Positions 7,856 to 17,496 of a stretch of DNA of 64,000 nucleotides are shown piece by piece. A model generated the notes under the pieces. The model had not been told where the DNA came from. It made no database searches and worked only from the letters and a program-made list of their open reading frames with translations. Within the stretch, counting starts at the first letter, position 1. The number at the start of each line of letters is the position of its first letter. Source of the stretch: Mucilaginibacter sabulilitoris. GTDB taxonomy: Bacteria; Bacteroidota; Bacteroidia; Sphingobacteriales; Sphingobacteriaceae. The stretch lies in the NCBI RefSeq assembly GCF_034262375.1, contig NZ_CP139558.1, positions 1-64,000 of the forward strand. The letters run 5' to 3'. The position numbers and the translations under genes are program-made.

Positions 7856-10747
7856 TTATTCTACTATGCTCTCTTCAAAAGCATAATCTTCAAGTGGCGG
7901 GCATGAGCAAATCAATGTTCTGTCGCCATAGGTATCATTAACACGTCCTACTGATGGCCAGAATTTATAGGCAGCCACATAAGGAAGCGGGAATGCCGCC
8001 TTTTGACGGGTATATGAATGCTCCCACTCATTACCGGTAATTACAGCAACAGTATGTGGCGCGTTTTTTAATGGGTTATCTGTTTTGTCAGACACTCCAT
8101 CGGCTATATCGGCAATTTCATGACGGATAGCGATCATGGCATCGCAAAAACGGTCAAGCTCATGTTTTGGTTCAGATTCGGTTGGCTCTACCATAACGGT
8201 ACCGGCAACCGGGAAAGATACGGTTGGCGCATGGAAGCCATAATCCATCAAACGTTTCGCAATATCAGTAACTTCAATACCAAATGGTTTAAACGAGCGG
8301 CAATCCAATATCATTTCGTGCGCGCAACGGCCGTTAGCACCCGTGTATAATACCGGGTAATGATCCTGCAGACGGGCCTTAATATAGTTGGCATTCAATA
8401 TTGCATAACGGGTAGCGTTGGTTAAACCATCGGCGCCCATCATAGCTATATAAGCATGTGAAATAATCAGGATAGAGGCCGAGCCCCATGGTGCTGCTGA
8501 TACCGCATGGATAGATTTACCCTGGTCAATGTCAACCACGGCGTGGCCTGGTAAGTAAGGCACAAGATGTTTGGCTACGCCGATAGGCCCCATACCCGGA
8601 CCACCGCCACCATGCGGAATACAGAAGGTTTTGTGCAGGTTAAGGTGGCAAACATCGGCGCCAATATTGGCCGGACTGGTTAAACCTACCTGGGCGTTCA
8701 TATTGGCGCCATCCATGTAAACCTGGCCACCATTCTGATGTATAATATCACATATCTCAATGATCGACTCTTCAAATACCCCATGGGTAGATGGATAGGT
8801 GACCATCAGGCAAGAAAGTTCGCCTTTATACTGTTCTGCCTTGGCTTTCATATCAGCCACATCAATGTTGCCGTTATCGTCGCATTTTACAACCACTATT
8901 TTCATACCGGCCATAGCTGCCGATGCAGGGTTGGTACCATGTGCAGATGATGGAATCAAAGCAATATTACGGTGGTTGTCGCCCCTGTCTAAATGATAAG
9001 CACGGATCACCATCAGACCAGCGTATTCACCCTGGGCACCGGCATTCGGCTGTAAGCTCATCGCAGCAAAGCCAGTAATTTCACTCAGCCAGTTATTGAT
9101 CTCGTCAAAAAGCTGCATGTAGCCACCCACCTGGTCGGCAGGGGCAAAGGGATGAATTTTGCTAAACTCCGCCCAAGTAACGGGCACCATTTCGGTGGTC
9201 GCGTTCAGTTTCATGGTACATGAACCTAAGGCGATCATGGAGTGACAAAGCGAAAGATCTTTAGTTTCGAGCGATTTGATATAACGCAGCATTTCATGCT
9301 CTGAATGATGTGAATTGAACAGGCTGTGTGTTAAATAAGCAGATGTACGTTGTAATTCGGCCGGGATAACAGTTTTTAAGTCTGTCTTTAACTCATCAAC
9401 ATTTACATCGTTAATAGTTTTGCCTTTCACCTTGGCAAAAAACCTCACTATGTTTTTGATATCTTCTGCCGATGTAGTTTCATCAACAGAAATGGTAACA
9501 ACAGAACCTTCGTAGTTGAAATTCATCTCGTTGTTCAAAGCCTCTGAATGAATAGGACCCGCTAAATGGCCAACATCAAATTTCAGGGTATCAAAAAACG
9601 ATTCGTTCAATTGTTCATAACCTAACTCATTTAATGAGTTGGCTAATAAAACAGCTAAACCATGTATCCTTTCGGCAATTAATTTAATGCCTTGCGGTCC
9701 GTGGTATACGGCATACATCCCGGCCATAATAGCCAGCAATGCCTGAGCAGTACAAATATTGGAGGTTGCTTTATCCCTGCGGATATGTTGTTCGCGGGTT
9801 TGCAGCGCCATACGCAGGGCGTAGTTACCGGCGCTATCAATGGTAACACCAATAATACGGCCGGGGATAGAACGTTTATATTCTTCCTTAGTAGCAAAAA
9901 ACGCTGCGTGCGGCCCGCCGAAGCCCATCGGTACACCAAAGCGCTGGGTAGAGCCAACCACAATATCGGCCCCCCACTCACCGGGAGGGGTTAACAGCAC
10001 CAGGCTCATAATGTCAGCAACAACGGTTAGTTTAATACCTTTTTCATGTGCTTTGGCAGCATAATCAGTGTAGTTATATACAGCGCCATTACCGGCAGGA
10101 TATTGAACTATGGCACCAAACATTTTGTCGGTTAGCTCAACGGTGCGGTGGTTGCCTATCTGCAGTTCAATACCATAAGGTTCTGAACGGGTTTTTAATA
10201 TATCAATAGTCTGCGGAAACAACTCTTCCGAAACAAAGAAAACATTAGCATTTTGATTTTTGCGTAGGCTGTATTGCATAAACATGGCCTCGGCGGCGGC
10301 AGTACCCTCGTCAAGCAATGATGCATTAGCTATTTCCATCCCAGTAAGGTCAATCACCATGGTTTGGAAATTCAGTAAAGCCTGTAAACGCCCCTGTGCA
10401 ATTTCAGCCTGATATGGCGTATACTGTGTATACCATCCGGGATTTTCCAGGATATTACGCTGTATAACGCCCGGCACAATCACATCATAATACCCTTTGC
10501 CGATGAATGATTTGAATACCTTGTTTTTTGAAGCAGTTTGCTTTAAAGTGTTTAGATAATCGAATTCGCTTTTTGCGGCAGGAAGATTGAGTGGTTGTTT
10601 TAACCTGATCTTGTCAGGAACGGTTTGCGCTATCATTTCATCAAGCGAATTTACACCGATAGTTTTTAACATTTTTGCCGTATCGGCCTCATTTGGAGCA
10701 ATATGTCTCGACTGAAACTTCTCCTGGTAGTCTGCGTTCAACATCAT
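7856..10747 (-). CDS. gcvP: Glycine dehydrogenase (decarboxylating), P protein of the glycine cleavage system
   Basis: GcvP is the PLP-dependent enzyme that decarboxylates glycine and passes the aminomethyl group to the lipoyl H protein. At 963 residues it is the full-length, fused alpha/beta-type form, not the split gcvPA/gcvPB form. The PLP lysine is in [17 protein letters not shown], about residue 706, followed by the glycine-rich loop typical of the family. The start is either of two adjacent ATGs (10747 or 10744). A Bacteroidota-type promoter (TTG-N20-TACCTTTG) lies 28 bp upstream. gcvT and gcvH are not in the window. Confidence 0.98.
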   Translation of the reverse strand: MMLNADYQEKFQSRHIAPNEADTAKMLKTIGVNSLDEMIAQTVPDKIRLKQPLNLPAAKSEFDYLNTLKQTASKNKVFKSFIGKGYYDVIVPGVIQRNILENPGWYTQYTPYQAEIAQGRLQALLNFQTMVIDLTGMEIANASLLDEGTAAAEAMFMQYSLRKNQNANVFFVSEELFPQTIDILKTRSEPYGIELQIGNHRTVELTDKMFGAIVQYPAGNGAVYNYTDYAAKAHEKGIKLTVVADIMSLVLLTPPGEWGADIVVGSTQRFGVPMGFGGPHAAFFATKEEYKRSIPGRIIGVTIDSAGNYALRMALQTREQHIRRDKATSNICTAQALLAIMAGMYAVYHGPQGIKLIAERIHGLAVLLANSLNELGYEQLNESFFDTLKFDVGHLAGPIHSEALNNEMNFNYEGSVVTISVDETTSAEDIKNIVRFFAKVKGKTINDVNVDELKTDLKTVIPAELQRTSAYLTHSLFNSHHSEHEMLRYIKSLETKDLSLCHSMIALGSCTMKLNATTEMVPVTWAEFSKIHPFAPADQVGGYMQLFDEINNWLSEITGFAAMSLQPNAGAQGEYAGLMVIRAYHLDRGDNHRNIALIPSSAHGTNPASAAMAGMKIVVVKCDDNGNIDVADMKAKAEQYKGELSCLMVTYPSTHGVFEESIIEICDIIHQNGGQVYMDGANMNAQVGLTSPANIGADVCHLNLHKTFCIPHGGGGPGMGPIGVAKHLVPYLPGHAVVDIDQGKSIHAVSAAPWGSASILIISHAYIAMMGADGLTNATRYAILNANYIKARLQDHYPVLYTGANGRCAHEMILDCRSFKPFGIEVTDIAKRLMDYGFHAPTVSFPVAGTVMVEPTESEPKHELDRFCDAMIAIRHEIADIADGVSDKTDNPLKNAPHTVAVITGNEWEHSYTRQKAAFPLPYVAAYKFWPSVGRVNDTYGDRTLICSCPPLEDYAFEESIVE

Positions 10748-10774
10748 GAATCAAGTGTCCCTCTAAATTTAGCG

Positions 10775-10805
10775 CAAAGGTACTATTTTACTAATTGAGT
10801 AACAA
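10775..10805 (-). promoter_or_regulatory. Predicted gcvP promoter
   Basis: Read on the minus strand: TTG (10803-10805), 20 bp, then TACCTTTG (10775-10782), matching the Bacteroidota -33/-7 consensus TTTG/TAnnTTTG. Confidence 0.65.
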
Positions 10806-10885
10806 TTACCTAATATGATATTGACAAAGTGTTTACAAGCTTTTTTAGATAAACGAGCAAAGACAAAAAGATAACAGACAGTTAA

Positions 10886-11602
10886 CTATATCAGCTGCCT
10901 TAAATATTGCTGTATGGTGTTTTCGAGCCCGTAATACAACGCGTCGCTGATGAGTGCATGGCCTATACTTACCTCCTGTAAACCAGGCACATTTTCGGCA
11001 AAGTATTTCAGGTTATGCAAGTCGAGGTCATGGCCGGCATTAATACCTAAGCCTAAGCTTTGGGCAACCTTTGCGGCTTCAATATAGGGGGCAATAGCAA
11101 GCTCTTTACCCTGGTGAAAGTGGGTGGCATAACCTTCGGTGTAGAGTTCAATACGGTCGGTACCTGTTTTGGCGGCGCCTTCAACCATTTGCACAACAGG
11201 ATCAACAAATATAGAAACCCGTATGCCCGCGTTTTTAAACACGGCTATCATATCTTTTAAATAGTGATAGTTGGTAATAGTATCCCAGCCATGGTTCGAG
11301 GTGATCTGTCCAAGCACATCGGGTACCAGGGTAACCTGTTCGGGTTTGTTGGCCAATACCAAGTCAATAAACTTTTGTTCCTGGCAATTGCCTTCAATAT
11401 TAAACTCGGTGGTAACTATCTTTTTCAGCTCAAATACATCATTGTAGCGGATATGTCTTTCATCGGGACGGGGGTGTACGGTAATACCCTGTGCGCCAAA
11501 ACGTTCGCAATCTTTGGCAACTTGTATCAGATCGGGGTTATTGCCGCCGCGCGAGTTGCGCAGGGTAGCTATTTTGTTTATATTGACAGATAAATGGGTC
11601 AT
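10886..11602 (-). CDS. pdxJ: Pyridoxine 5'-phosphate synthase
   Basis: PdxJ condenses 1-deoxyxylulose 5-phosphate with 3-amino-2-oxopropyl phosphate to give pyridoxine 5'-phosphate, the last ring-forming step of vitamin B6 synthesis. The 238-residue length is typical. The N-terminal [17 protein letters not shown], then [12 protein letters not shown] and GINAGHDL are diagnostic segments. The start ATG fits the family, because the conserved [12 protein letters not shown] block begins at residue 4. A TAACTTTG box (11607-11614) sits only 4 bp upstream of the ATG, so the transcript may be leaderless or have an almost absent leader. Its product supplies the cofactor used by GcvP next door, although the genes are separated by 138 bp and gcvP has its own predicted promoter. 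Confidence 0.97.
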   Translation of the reverse strand: MTHLSVNINKIATLRNSRGGNNPDLIQVAKDCERFGAQGITVHPRPDERHIRYNDVFELKKIVTTEFNIEGNCQEQKFIDLVLANKPEQVTLVPDVLGQITSNHGWDTITNYHYLKDMIAVFKNAGIRVSIFVDPVVQMVEGAAKTGTDRIELYTEGYATHFHQGKELAIAPYIEAAKVAQSLGLGINAGHDLDLHNLKYFAENVPGLQEVSIGHALISDALYYGLENTIQQYLRQLI

Positions 11603-11700
11603 GCTTCAAAGTTAATATTTCATCTATATATGCCTAACTAAAAACGCGGCGATAAGTTTAATTTTTATCGAATTCAGGAGTGTTCGTTTTTTTGAAGTGC

Positions 11701-11754
11701 GAACACCCATGAACAGTCGCGAACACCTGCGAACGCAACCGAACAGGTGCGAAC
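11701..11754. repeat. Six-copy GAAC array with exact 10-bp period
   Basis: GAAC occurs at 11701, 11711, 11721, 11731, 11741 and 11751, exactly 10 bp apart. The surrounding consensus is roughly nnTGC-GAACA-C. An inverted TGTTCG lies at 11681-11686. The array sits in the 233-bp divergent region between pdxJ and the polysaccharide deacetylase gene, about 80 bp before the deacetylase ATG. One-face helical phasing suggests cooperative protein binding; this is inference. Confidence 0.8.
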
Positions 11755-11835
11755 ACGACAAATAATTACACCTCTTTCCTAAATTCCGTGTGTCGTTTAC
11801 ATTAAAACTTATATTTAACTGGAATTTTAACAAAA

Positions 11836-12834
11836 ATGAACAGCAGGCTTCTTAAATATATACTCACCTTATTCCTTTTAACCGGCCTACATCAATTGGC
11901 CTGCGCGCAAGCCAATTACCGTAAAATAGAAAATTACAAACCCTACTTTGGCTGGGCTCACCACTTTCCGCAAGACTGGATGATACTGCGCCAGTTTGAA
12001 AACGAGGGAAAAAGCTATTACCTGCTCGTGAACCCGCAAACGCTGCAAACCAAAACTGATGAGTGCGATTTTTACGAGGTAAAAGCCATGAATATTGCCC
12101 AGGCGCGCGATTTTTTTAAAAACACGCCCTATCAAAAAGCATTGCGCAAAGCCGAAAAGCAATCGGTAGCGCTGCAAGATGCCGGTATTGAGAGTGGCAT
12201 CCCTAAAGAAACAGGCATCAGCCTCACTGCCGATCTGTGCCCATCGCACAGGCCTTTGGATAAACGCATATTCACCGATATATTTACCGAATTTCAGAAA
12301 GTGGAGCGCCCCGTGCCTGTAGCCCTCTCGGTTACCGGCGTTTGGATGCGCCAACACCCGCAGGATCTCGAGTGGCTTAAACAGATGCAGGCCAAACACG
12401 AGATCTATATCACCTGGATCAACCATTCCTTTAATCACCGCGTGAGTTTGAAAGCCCCGCTGAAGAAGAATTTTTTGCTGGAACCCGGCACCGACATGAA
12501 CTACGAAATACTGGAAACCGAAAAGGCCATGCTCAAAAATGGCTTGCTGCCTTCGGTATTTTTCAGGTTCCCGGGACTGGTGTCTGACCAGCAATTGATT
12601 TATAAACTAACCGACTATGGCCTTATTCCCGTAGGTACCGATGCCTGGCTGGCCAAAGGACAGCAACCGCAGGCGGGTAGTATTGTACTGATTCACGGCA
12701 ATGGTAACGAACCAACAGGCGTAAACGATTTTATAAAACTGCTGCAATCAGAAGCTGGGGCAATAGCCAAAAAACAATGGTTATTGTATGATCTGCGCGA
12801 AAGTGTAGAGGAGGAGTTTGAAGGAAGTAATTGA
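11836..12834 (+). CDS. Exported polysaccharide deacetylase-like (NodB-fold) protein
   Basis: A 332-residue protein with an N-terminal signal peptide (about 1-25, hydrophobic core YILTLFLLTG, cleavage near ACA/Q), so probably periplasmic or secreted. Polysaccharide deacetylase motifs are recognisable but degenerate. A metal-site-like TADLCPS lies near 131-137, replacing the usual TFDD. The canonical HSFNH motif is at 197-201, and FFRFPGL lies near 235, resembling the RxPxG motif. The family removes N- or O-acetyl groups from glycans; the substrate here is unknown. The Cys in motif 1 instead of the second Asp makes activity uncertain. Its upstream region carries the phased GAAC array. Confidence 0.75.
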   Translation: MNSRLLKYILTLFLLTGLHQLACAQANYRKIENYKPYFGWAHHFPQDWMILRQFENEGKSYYLLVNPQTLQTKTDECDFYEVKAMNIAQARDFFKNTPYQKALRKAEKQSVALQDAGIESGIPKETGISLTADLCPSHRPLDKRIFTDIFTEFQKVERPVPVALSVTGVWMRQHPQDLEWLKQMQAKHEIYITWINHSFNHRVSLKAPLKKNFLLEPGTDMNYEILETEKAMLKNGLLPSVFFRFPGLVSDQQLIYKLTDYGLIPVGTDAWLAKGQQPQAGSIVLIHGNGNEPTGVNDFIKLLQSEAGAIAKKQWLLYDLRESVEEEFEGSN

Positions 12835-13277
12835 TAAATTGACCGTTTTAGCTATCAATACGGATAACCATTGTTTTAACCCTCAGCAGTTCACCGCTTT
12901 GATAAATGTATGGGCATTTGATTCGGCGGTTCGTCAAAAGCTCCCAGGAAACATTTGTGCACGATGCCTTACTAAATTTATCAAAATACACGATGTTTAA
13001 CAACCAATGCCATTGTTTTTTTTTAAAATAGCTGCAAATGTTAAAACATCCGCAAGTTCACGGAATATTAGCCGGCATATCTTGATCGTAAACCGCAATC
13101 GATGCTTTTTTCTGTAAAGTTTGAGTTTTAAAGTGTGCTGAAATTCACAAAATACCCATTATGATTTACAATTTACTATAAAAAATTGACTGCTAATTAA
13201 TTAAAAGTCATATTTATATAGCTATTCATCGAAGGGGATAAGCGAAAGCTGATTCCCCTTTACAATCCCGCCAGTCT
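12835..13277. other. Intergenic region with a GNRA-capped hairpin
   Basis: No convincing gene is seen; a short frame overlapping the deacetylase end lacks family signals. Near the right end, AAGGGGA (13232-13238) pairs with TCCCCTT (13254-13260). Inside is AGC-GAAA-GCT (13241-13250), a stem with a GNRA-type tetraloop. The hairpin is 17 bp before the ATG of the next gene and could be a leader structure or a weak terminator. Confidence 0.5.
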
Positions 13278-13616
13278 ATGACAGAATATGTGAGCCAACT
13301 TGCTGAATTAAAAACCCGGTTAGATAATTTAACCGAATACTCTTATTCAAACGGTAATACGTTACAATCTTTATTGCAGCGGTATGATAGTATAGTTGTA
13401 CATCTGTACTGCATCAATAATGAAAAGTTTCAATGCTCTGTTGAAACTATCGGGGTGTTGGAATACTATATGGGACAAATTTGTTCGCCGAAAATTTCGG
13501 GCGTAAAAAAGAAAAGTATTTACCATACAGCCAAGTATATCCTAAAAACCTCTATCAATTTAGACTTAACCAATTATTACCAACACGTTTTATTGGATAA
13601 GATAATTTATAATTAG
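13278..13616 (+). CDS. Hypothetical protein, 112 aa
   Basis: I do not recognise this protein. It is 112 residues long, without signal peptide or membrane helix, probably mostly alpha-helical, with scattered Tyr/Leu and a basic stretch GVKKKSIYHTAKYILK near residues 75-90. Three cysteines (about 48, 54 and 71) are irregularly spaced and do not form a clear metal motif. The region is more AT-rich than its neighbours. It stands alone between the deacetylase gene and a repeat-rich gap, with a hairpin 17 bp before the start codon. It could be a genuine lineage-specific gene or a remnant; codon structure over the full ORF favours a real gene. Confidence 0.5.
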   Translation: MTEYVSQLAELKTRLDNLTEYSYSNGNTLQSLLQRYDSIVVHLYCINNEKFQCSVETIGVLEYYMGQICSPKISGVKKKSIYHTAKYILKTSINLDLTNYYQHVLLDKIIYN

Positions 13617-13643
13617 GGTATTACCACTAAATATCAGCTTGGG

Positions 13644-13722
13644 GAACGTGCGCAGAAACCTCCGTCAAAGGGTTGCGCGCAGAGGCCTGCCCACTATGCT
13701 TCGACGATGCTCAGCATGACAC
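13644..13722. repeat. REP-like palindromic element, copy A
   Basis: Contains GTCAAAGGGT, then GCGCAGAGGCCTGCCCAC, then ATGCTTCGAC and GCTCAGCATGACA. It is about 90% identical over about 60 bp to copy B at 13874-13949, in the same orientation. The 13617-14043 gap holds only these two copies, a smaller hairpin TCCTGAA..TTCAGGA (about 13757-13776) and the ahcY terminator. Confidence 0.75.
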
Positions 13723-13873
13723 TCTTTTTTCTCATTAAATATTAAAATTCCCCTCATCCTGAATTTATTTCAGGACCTCTCAGGACAGTTACGCTTGTTG
13801 TAAAACCTTGCTTATATACCGAAACAAGTTCAGCATGACATTTCTCTCTAAGAAATGAGCGTACAGAGATGGC

Positions 13874-13949
13874 CTGTCATCCAGACCTTCGTCAAAGGGT
13901 CGTGCGCAGAGGCCTGCCCACCATGCTTCGACAAAGCTCAGCATGACAG
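13874..13949. repeat. REP-like palindromic element, copy B
   Basis: Begins CTGTCAT and ends ATGACAG. The internal segments TTCGTCAAAGGGT, GCAGAGGCCTGCCCACC and ATGCTTCGACAAAGC are shared with copy A. The ends are inverted complements, so the unit can fold. Confidence 0.8.
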
Positions 13950-13978
13950 CCCATTAGTTATATCGATACCTACAACAA

Positions 13979-14010
13979 AAAAGGGCATGATCCGAAAACC
14001 ATGCCCTTTT
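13979..14010 (-). terminator. Terminator of ahcY
   Basis: 11-bp stem AAAAGGGCATG / CATGCCCTTTT (13979-13989, 14000-14010), with T-rich sequence on the minus-strand downstream side. It lies 33 bp beyond the ahcY stop. Confidence 0.85.
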
Positions 14011-14043
14011 GAATTTTTATTTTTGAATTTCGGCTTTCAACGG

Positions 14044-15360
14044 TTAGTACCTGTAGTACTCCGGTTTAAACGGACCTTCAACAGTTACGCCGATATACTC
14101 TGCCTGATCCTGGTCAAGAACTTCCAGCTCAACACCAATTTTGGCAAGGTGCAGGCGGGCTACTTTTTCGTCAAGGTGTTTTGGCAGGGTATATACTTTG
14201 TTTTCGTAAGCTGCACCATTTGTCCAAAGCTCCAGCTGGGCCAAAGTTTGGTTGGTGAATGAGTTACTCATCACAAAGCTTGGATGACCGGTTGCACAGC
14301 CTAAGTTAACCAAACGACCTTCGGCCAGTACAATTACATCTTTACCATCAATGGTATATTTATCAACCTGTGGTTTAATTTCAATTTTAGTATTGCCGTA
14401 AGTACCGTTTAACCAGGCCATATCAATTTCGTTATCAAAGTGACCGATGTTACAAACAATGGCTTTGTCTTTTAACGCACGGAAATGCTGTTCACGAACA
14501 ATGTTCTTGTTACCGGTAGCTGTAACTACAATATCGGCTTCTGTAATAGCGGTAGATAGTTTTTTAACTTCAAAACCTTCCATAGCTGCCTGTAACGCGC
14601 AGATAGGGTCAATTTCGGTAACTATAACACGAACACCGGCATTGCGCAGTGAATCGGCAGAACCTTTACCTACGTCGCCATAGCCGCAAACAACGGCTAC
14701 TTTACCTGCCATCATTACATCGGTAGCGCGGCGAATGGCATCAACCAATGATTCGCGGCAGCCATATTTATTATCAAATTTTGATTTGGTAACCGAATCA
14801 TTTACGTTAATGGCAGGCATTGGTAAAGTACCTGCTTTAACACGCTCGTATAAACGGTGAACACCAGTAGTGGTTTCTTCTGATAAACCTTTAATTTCCG
14901 CAACCAGCTCAGGATATTTATCCAGTACCATGTTGGTTAAGTCGCCGCCATCGTCCAATATCATGTTCAATGGTTTGCGGTCTTCGCCAAAATGAAGAGT
15001 TTGCTCAATACACCAGTCAAATTCTTCGGCGTTCATACCTTTCCAGGCATAAACAGAAATACCGGCAGCAGCAATCGCGGCAGCGGCATGATCCTGGGTT
15101 GAGAATATATTACATGACGACCAGGTAACTTCTGCGCCAAGGGCAATCAGGGTTTCAATTAAAACTGCGGTTTGAATGGTCATGTGCAGGCAACCGGCAA
15201 TACGCGCGCCTTTTAAAGGCTGTGTTGGGCCATACTCTTTACGTAAAGCCATTAAGCCAGGCATTTCGGCTTCGGCCAGTTCAATCTCCTTCCGACCCCA
15301 CTCGGCCAGTGATAAGTCTTTTACTTTGTATTTAACGAATGCGGTTTCTACTGATGACAT
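14044..15360 (-). CDS. ahcY: Adenosylhomocysteinase (SAH hydrolase)
   Basis: AhcY hydrolyses S-adenosylhomocysteine to adenosine and homocysteine using tightly bound NAD, keeping methylation reactions running. The 438-residue length is typical. Conserved segments are [14 protein letters not shown] (substrate site, near 57-70), DDGGDLTNM (about 136-144), [14 protein letters not shown] with the NAD-binding GxGxxG (about 220-231) and the C-terminal [11 protein letters not shown] ending in the conserved Tyr. No riboswitch-like structure is seen upstream; only a TATTTTTG -7 box (15382-15389, minus strand) 21 bp before the ATG. Its own terminator follows, so it is probably monocistronic. Confidence 0.98.
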   Translation of the reverse strand: MSSVETAFVKYKVKDLSLAEWGRKEIELAEAEMPGLMALRKEYGPTQPLKGARIAGCLHMTIQTAVLIETLIALGAEVTWSSCNIFSTQDHAAAAIAAAGISVYAWKGMNAEEFDWCIEQTLHFGEDRKPLNMILDDGGDLTNMVLDKYPELVAEIKGLSEETTTGVHRLYERVKAGTLPMPAINVNDSVTKSKFDNKYGCRESLVDAIRRATDVMMAGKVAVVCGYGDVGKGSADSLRNAGVRVIVTEIDPICALQAAMEGFEVKKLSTAITEADIVVTATGNKNIVREQHFRALKDKAIVCNIGHFDNEIDMAWLNGTYGNTKIEIKPQVDKYTIDGKDVIVLAEGRLVNLGCATGHPSFVMSNSFTNQTLAQLELWTNGAAYENKVYTLPKHLDEKVARLHLAKIGVELEVLDQDQAEYIGVTVEGPFKPEYYRY

Positions 15361-15381
15361 AACATTTCATTTTTTGAATTG

Positions 15382-15389
15382 CAAAAATA
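15382..15389 (-). promoter_or_regulatory. Predicted -7 box of ahcY
   Basis: Minus-strand TATTTTTG, a match to TAnnTTTG, 21 bp upstream of the ahcY ATG. No good -33 TTTG is seen at the usual 19-21 bp spacing. Confidence 0.4.
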
Positions 15390-15441
15390 GCTTATAAAAA
15401 CATCAAAATGAAATGACGAAGATCACACTTTCAGAACCAAC

Positions 15442-15834
15442 TTATTTATCAGCCTGCTGCATATTAAGATTACCATTATAAACACCCCCGTTTTCAACCA
15501 CGAGGTTTTGTGTTTTAATATTGCCGGTAATTTTTCCTGTTGCTTTTATTTCGAGTGAAGTGGTGTAGATATCGCCGTTAACAATACCATAAACTACAAT
15601 TTCTTTGGTATTGATATTACCTGCCACCAGGCCTCTCTCCCCAAGTATCAATCCTTCATCAATAGTTACGTGGCCGTTTACTTGTCCGTCAATCCGCGCA
15701 AAAGCAGGGGCTTTCAGGTTGCCCTCTAAAATACTTCCGTCGCTTATTAGTGTAGATATTGCTTGCAGATCAAGCGCAACTTTTTCCTTTTTACTAAAAA
15801 TTGTCATTGTGCGTTTAGGGTTATGCGTATACAA
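15442..15834 (-). CDS. Bactofilin (polymer-forming cytoskeletal protein)
   Basis: A 130-residue bactofilin with a central right-handed beta-helix made of repeats around GNLKAPAFARIDGQVNGHVTIDEGLILGERG and the following turns (about residues 38-120). Bactofilins self-assemble into filaments without nucleotide and act as scaffolds for cell-wall enzymes. The gene follows an M23 endopeptidase gene with a 94-bp gap on the same strand. In Helicobacter and Hyphomicrobium bactofilins work with M23 peptidases to set cell shape, so a joint role is likely here. No membrane segment is seen; membrane attachment would come through partners or a short N-terminal peptide. Confidence 0.93.
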   Translation of the reverse strand: MYTHNPKRTMTIFSKKEKVALDLQAISTLISDGSILEGNLKAPAFARIDGQVNGHVTIDEGLILGERGLVAGNINTKEIVVYGIVNGDIYTTSLEIKATGKITGNIKTQNLVVENGGVYNGNLNMQQADK

Positions 15835-15928
15835 TTTTGAATTATACTGCCCTTTTACGAAAACAACGCCCCGGATGTTTAATAAAAATAAAATTTACTT
15901 ATTATTCACCCCGGCAAACCACCGTATA

Positions 15929-16804
15929 TTATTTATTGAGCGTTAAGAAATTAACCGGGTTTATTGGCCGGCCATTTTTACGCACTTCATAATGTAGGTG
16001 TGCACCGGTTGAGTGCCCGGTTGAGCCAACCAAGCCTATTTCGTCGCCAACGTTTACCTGCTGGCCAACCTTTACCTTAATGCGCGACAGATGGCCATAA
16101 ACGGTTTCAAAATTATTGATATGCGCTATACGGATGCAATTGCCGTAGCCACCGCTCCAGCCGGCAAAAACCACCTTGCCGCTTGCAGTACATTTTACCT
16201 CATCGCCCTTTTTGCCCTTAAAATCAATACCCGGGTGAAACTCGGCGCGCCCGTCATCAAAAGGGTCGCTGCGGTAACCGAAGAAGGATGTAAAAGAACT
16301 AACCCGCGGATAGCCCATCGGCGTAAACGCTATGGTACCCATTAAATGGTTTAGATAATCGTTGTACAAGGAGTAAACTTCTGTATCGGTTAGTTTATTC
16401 TCTTCGCTATTGCCGTCGCCGCCTATGCCCTTGGTCGAGAAACCTTTTAAGCCTCGCCTTTTTAAATAACTGTTAATGGTTTTTAACTTACTTTCGATGG
16501 CCTGTATATAGGATTGGGCGCTGCCCTCCTTATTTTCTATTGGCGCAACATCGGGGATAGCGCCTTTAAGTTTTACAATTTGCTGTAATAATGCCTGCTT
16601 TTCCAGCTCTTGCTTTTTGTTTTGCGATCTTAAATAAAAAATAAAACCTATTAACACCAATAAAACAGATAATACGCTAAACGCGTAGTGCTTTACCCTG
16701 TTAATATGCTTTGTTTTTATTTGTAATGATTTGGTGTGCTGCTGGTTTTTGTTAATGATAACAACCGTACTGATGTCGGAAGGTTTTTTATTCATCAAAG
16801 TCAT
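15929..16804 (-). CDS. M23-family peptidoglycan endopeptidase, membrane-anchored
   Basis: A 291-residue LysM-free M23 peptidase. There is a cytoplasmic N-terminus of about 37 residues, one transmembrane helix (about 38-58) and a coiled-coil-like stretch (about 62-112). The lysostaphin-type domain carries zinc ligands H190 and D194 (FHPGIDF) and H269-L-H271 (AHLHYEV). All catalytic ligands are present, so it should be an active periplasmic endopeptidase cutting peptide crosslinks. It is followed by the bactofilin gene, an arrangement seen in other bacteria where the bactofilin places the peptidase for cell-shape control. The start could also be residue 4 (Met). Confidence 0.93.
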   Translation of the reverse strand: MTLMNKKPSDISTVVIINKNQQHTKSLQIKTKHINRVKHYAFSVLSVLLVLIGFIFYLRSQNKKQELEKQALLQQIVKLKGAIPDVAPIENKEGSAQSYIQAIESKLKTINSYLKRRGLKGFSTKGIGGDGNSEENKLTDTEVYSLYNDYLNHLMGTIAFTPMGYPRVSSFTSFFGYRSDPFDDGRAEFHPGIDFKGKKGDEVKCTASGKVVFAGWSGGYGNCIRIAHINNFETVYGHLSRIKVKVGQQVNVGDEIGLVGSTGHSTGAHLHYEVRKNGRPINPVNFLTLNK

Positions 16805-17004
16805 TAATTAGGATATGCAAGATAATTATTACAATTTATAAATCAATACTTATTCTAAACAAAACTATAAGGAATAAATAATTTAATATTGCCTTTACAT
16901 AACGTTTGCATCGTCAGCAAATTGTTATTATTGTGCTTTTTACATGCAAACTGATAATGATTTCTTATTTTTGTTTTCAGGTAAATTTTAGAACATAAAA
17001 AATC

Positions 17005-17415
17005 ATGTATCCAGAATATTTAGTTGCCCCGATGCGGGAAGATTTGACAAGAGTTGGCTTTGAGGAGTTGAAAGATGCCGATGCTGTAAAGCAAGCTATT
17101 GAAAGCGAAGGCACTGTATTTGTAATGGTAAATTCTGTTTGTGGTTGTGCCGCAGCTAATGCGCGCCCGGCGGCCAGAATTGCTGCAGCTAACGAAAAAC
17201 ACCCTGATAAACTGGTAACTGTTTTTGCAGGCATGGAAAAAGAGGCAGTTGATACAGCACGTAACTATATGTTGCCTTATCCGCCGTCATCACCGGCAAT
17301 GGCTTTGTTTAAAGACGGTAAACTGGTACATATGATAGAGCGCCACCAAATTGAAGGCCGCCCTGCACAAATGATTGCCGATAATTTAATTGGCGCGTTT
17401 GAACAATACTGCTAA
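17005..17415 (+). CDS. BrxA/BrxB-type bacilliredoxin (YphP family)
   Basis: A 136-residue thioredoxin-fold protein with the family's CxC site, Cys46-Gly47-Cys48 (NSVCGCAAANARP), instead of CxxC. Bacilliredoxins remove bacillithiol from S-bacillithiolated proteins. Many Bacteroidota encode this family, so bacillithiol chemistry may exist in this organism, though its synthesis genes are not in the window. Downstream conserved parts include PPSSPAMALFKDGKLVHMIERH. A TATTTTTG -7 box lies at 16966-16973, 31 bp before the ATG. It is monocistronic, with its own terminator. Confidence 0.93.
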   Translation: MYPEYLVAPMREDLTRVGFEELKDADAVKQAIESEGTVFVMVNSVCGCAAANARPAARIAAANEKHPDKLVTVFAGMEKEAVDTARNYMLPYPPSSPAMALFKDGKLVHMIERHQIEGRPAQMIADNLIGAFEQYC

Positions 17416-17440
17416 TTAAGCCGAAAGCTTATAAATAAAA

Positions 17441-17468
17441 AATCCGGTGCAGAAAACACTGGATTTTT
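17441..17468 (+). terminator. Terminator of the bacilliredoxin gene
   Basis: 9-bp stem AATCCGGTG / CACTGGATT (17441-17449, 17457-17465, one G-U pair), 7-nt loop, followed by TTTTT. Confidence 0.85.
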
Positions 17469-17496
17469 TTGTGCCTATTAGGCTCAGCTACACCTG

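Noticed and set aside
12818-13000. Open frame of 60 codons overlapping the deacetylase end
   Set aside because: Overlaps the deacetylase C-terminus in another frame, no family features, no start signals.
13855-14262. Plus-strand open frame of 135 codons
   Set aside because: It overlaps the ahcY end and a REP-like element and has no recognisable domain; ahcY on the other strand explains the region.
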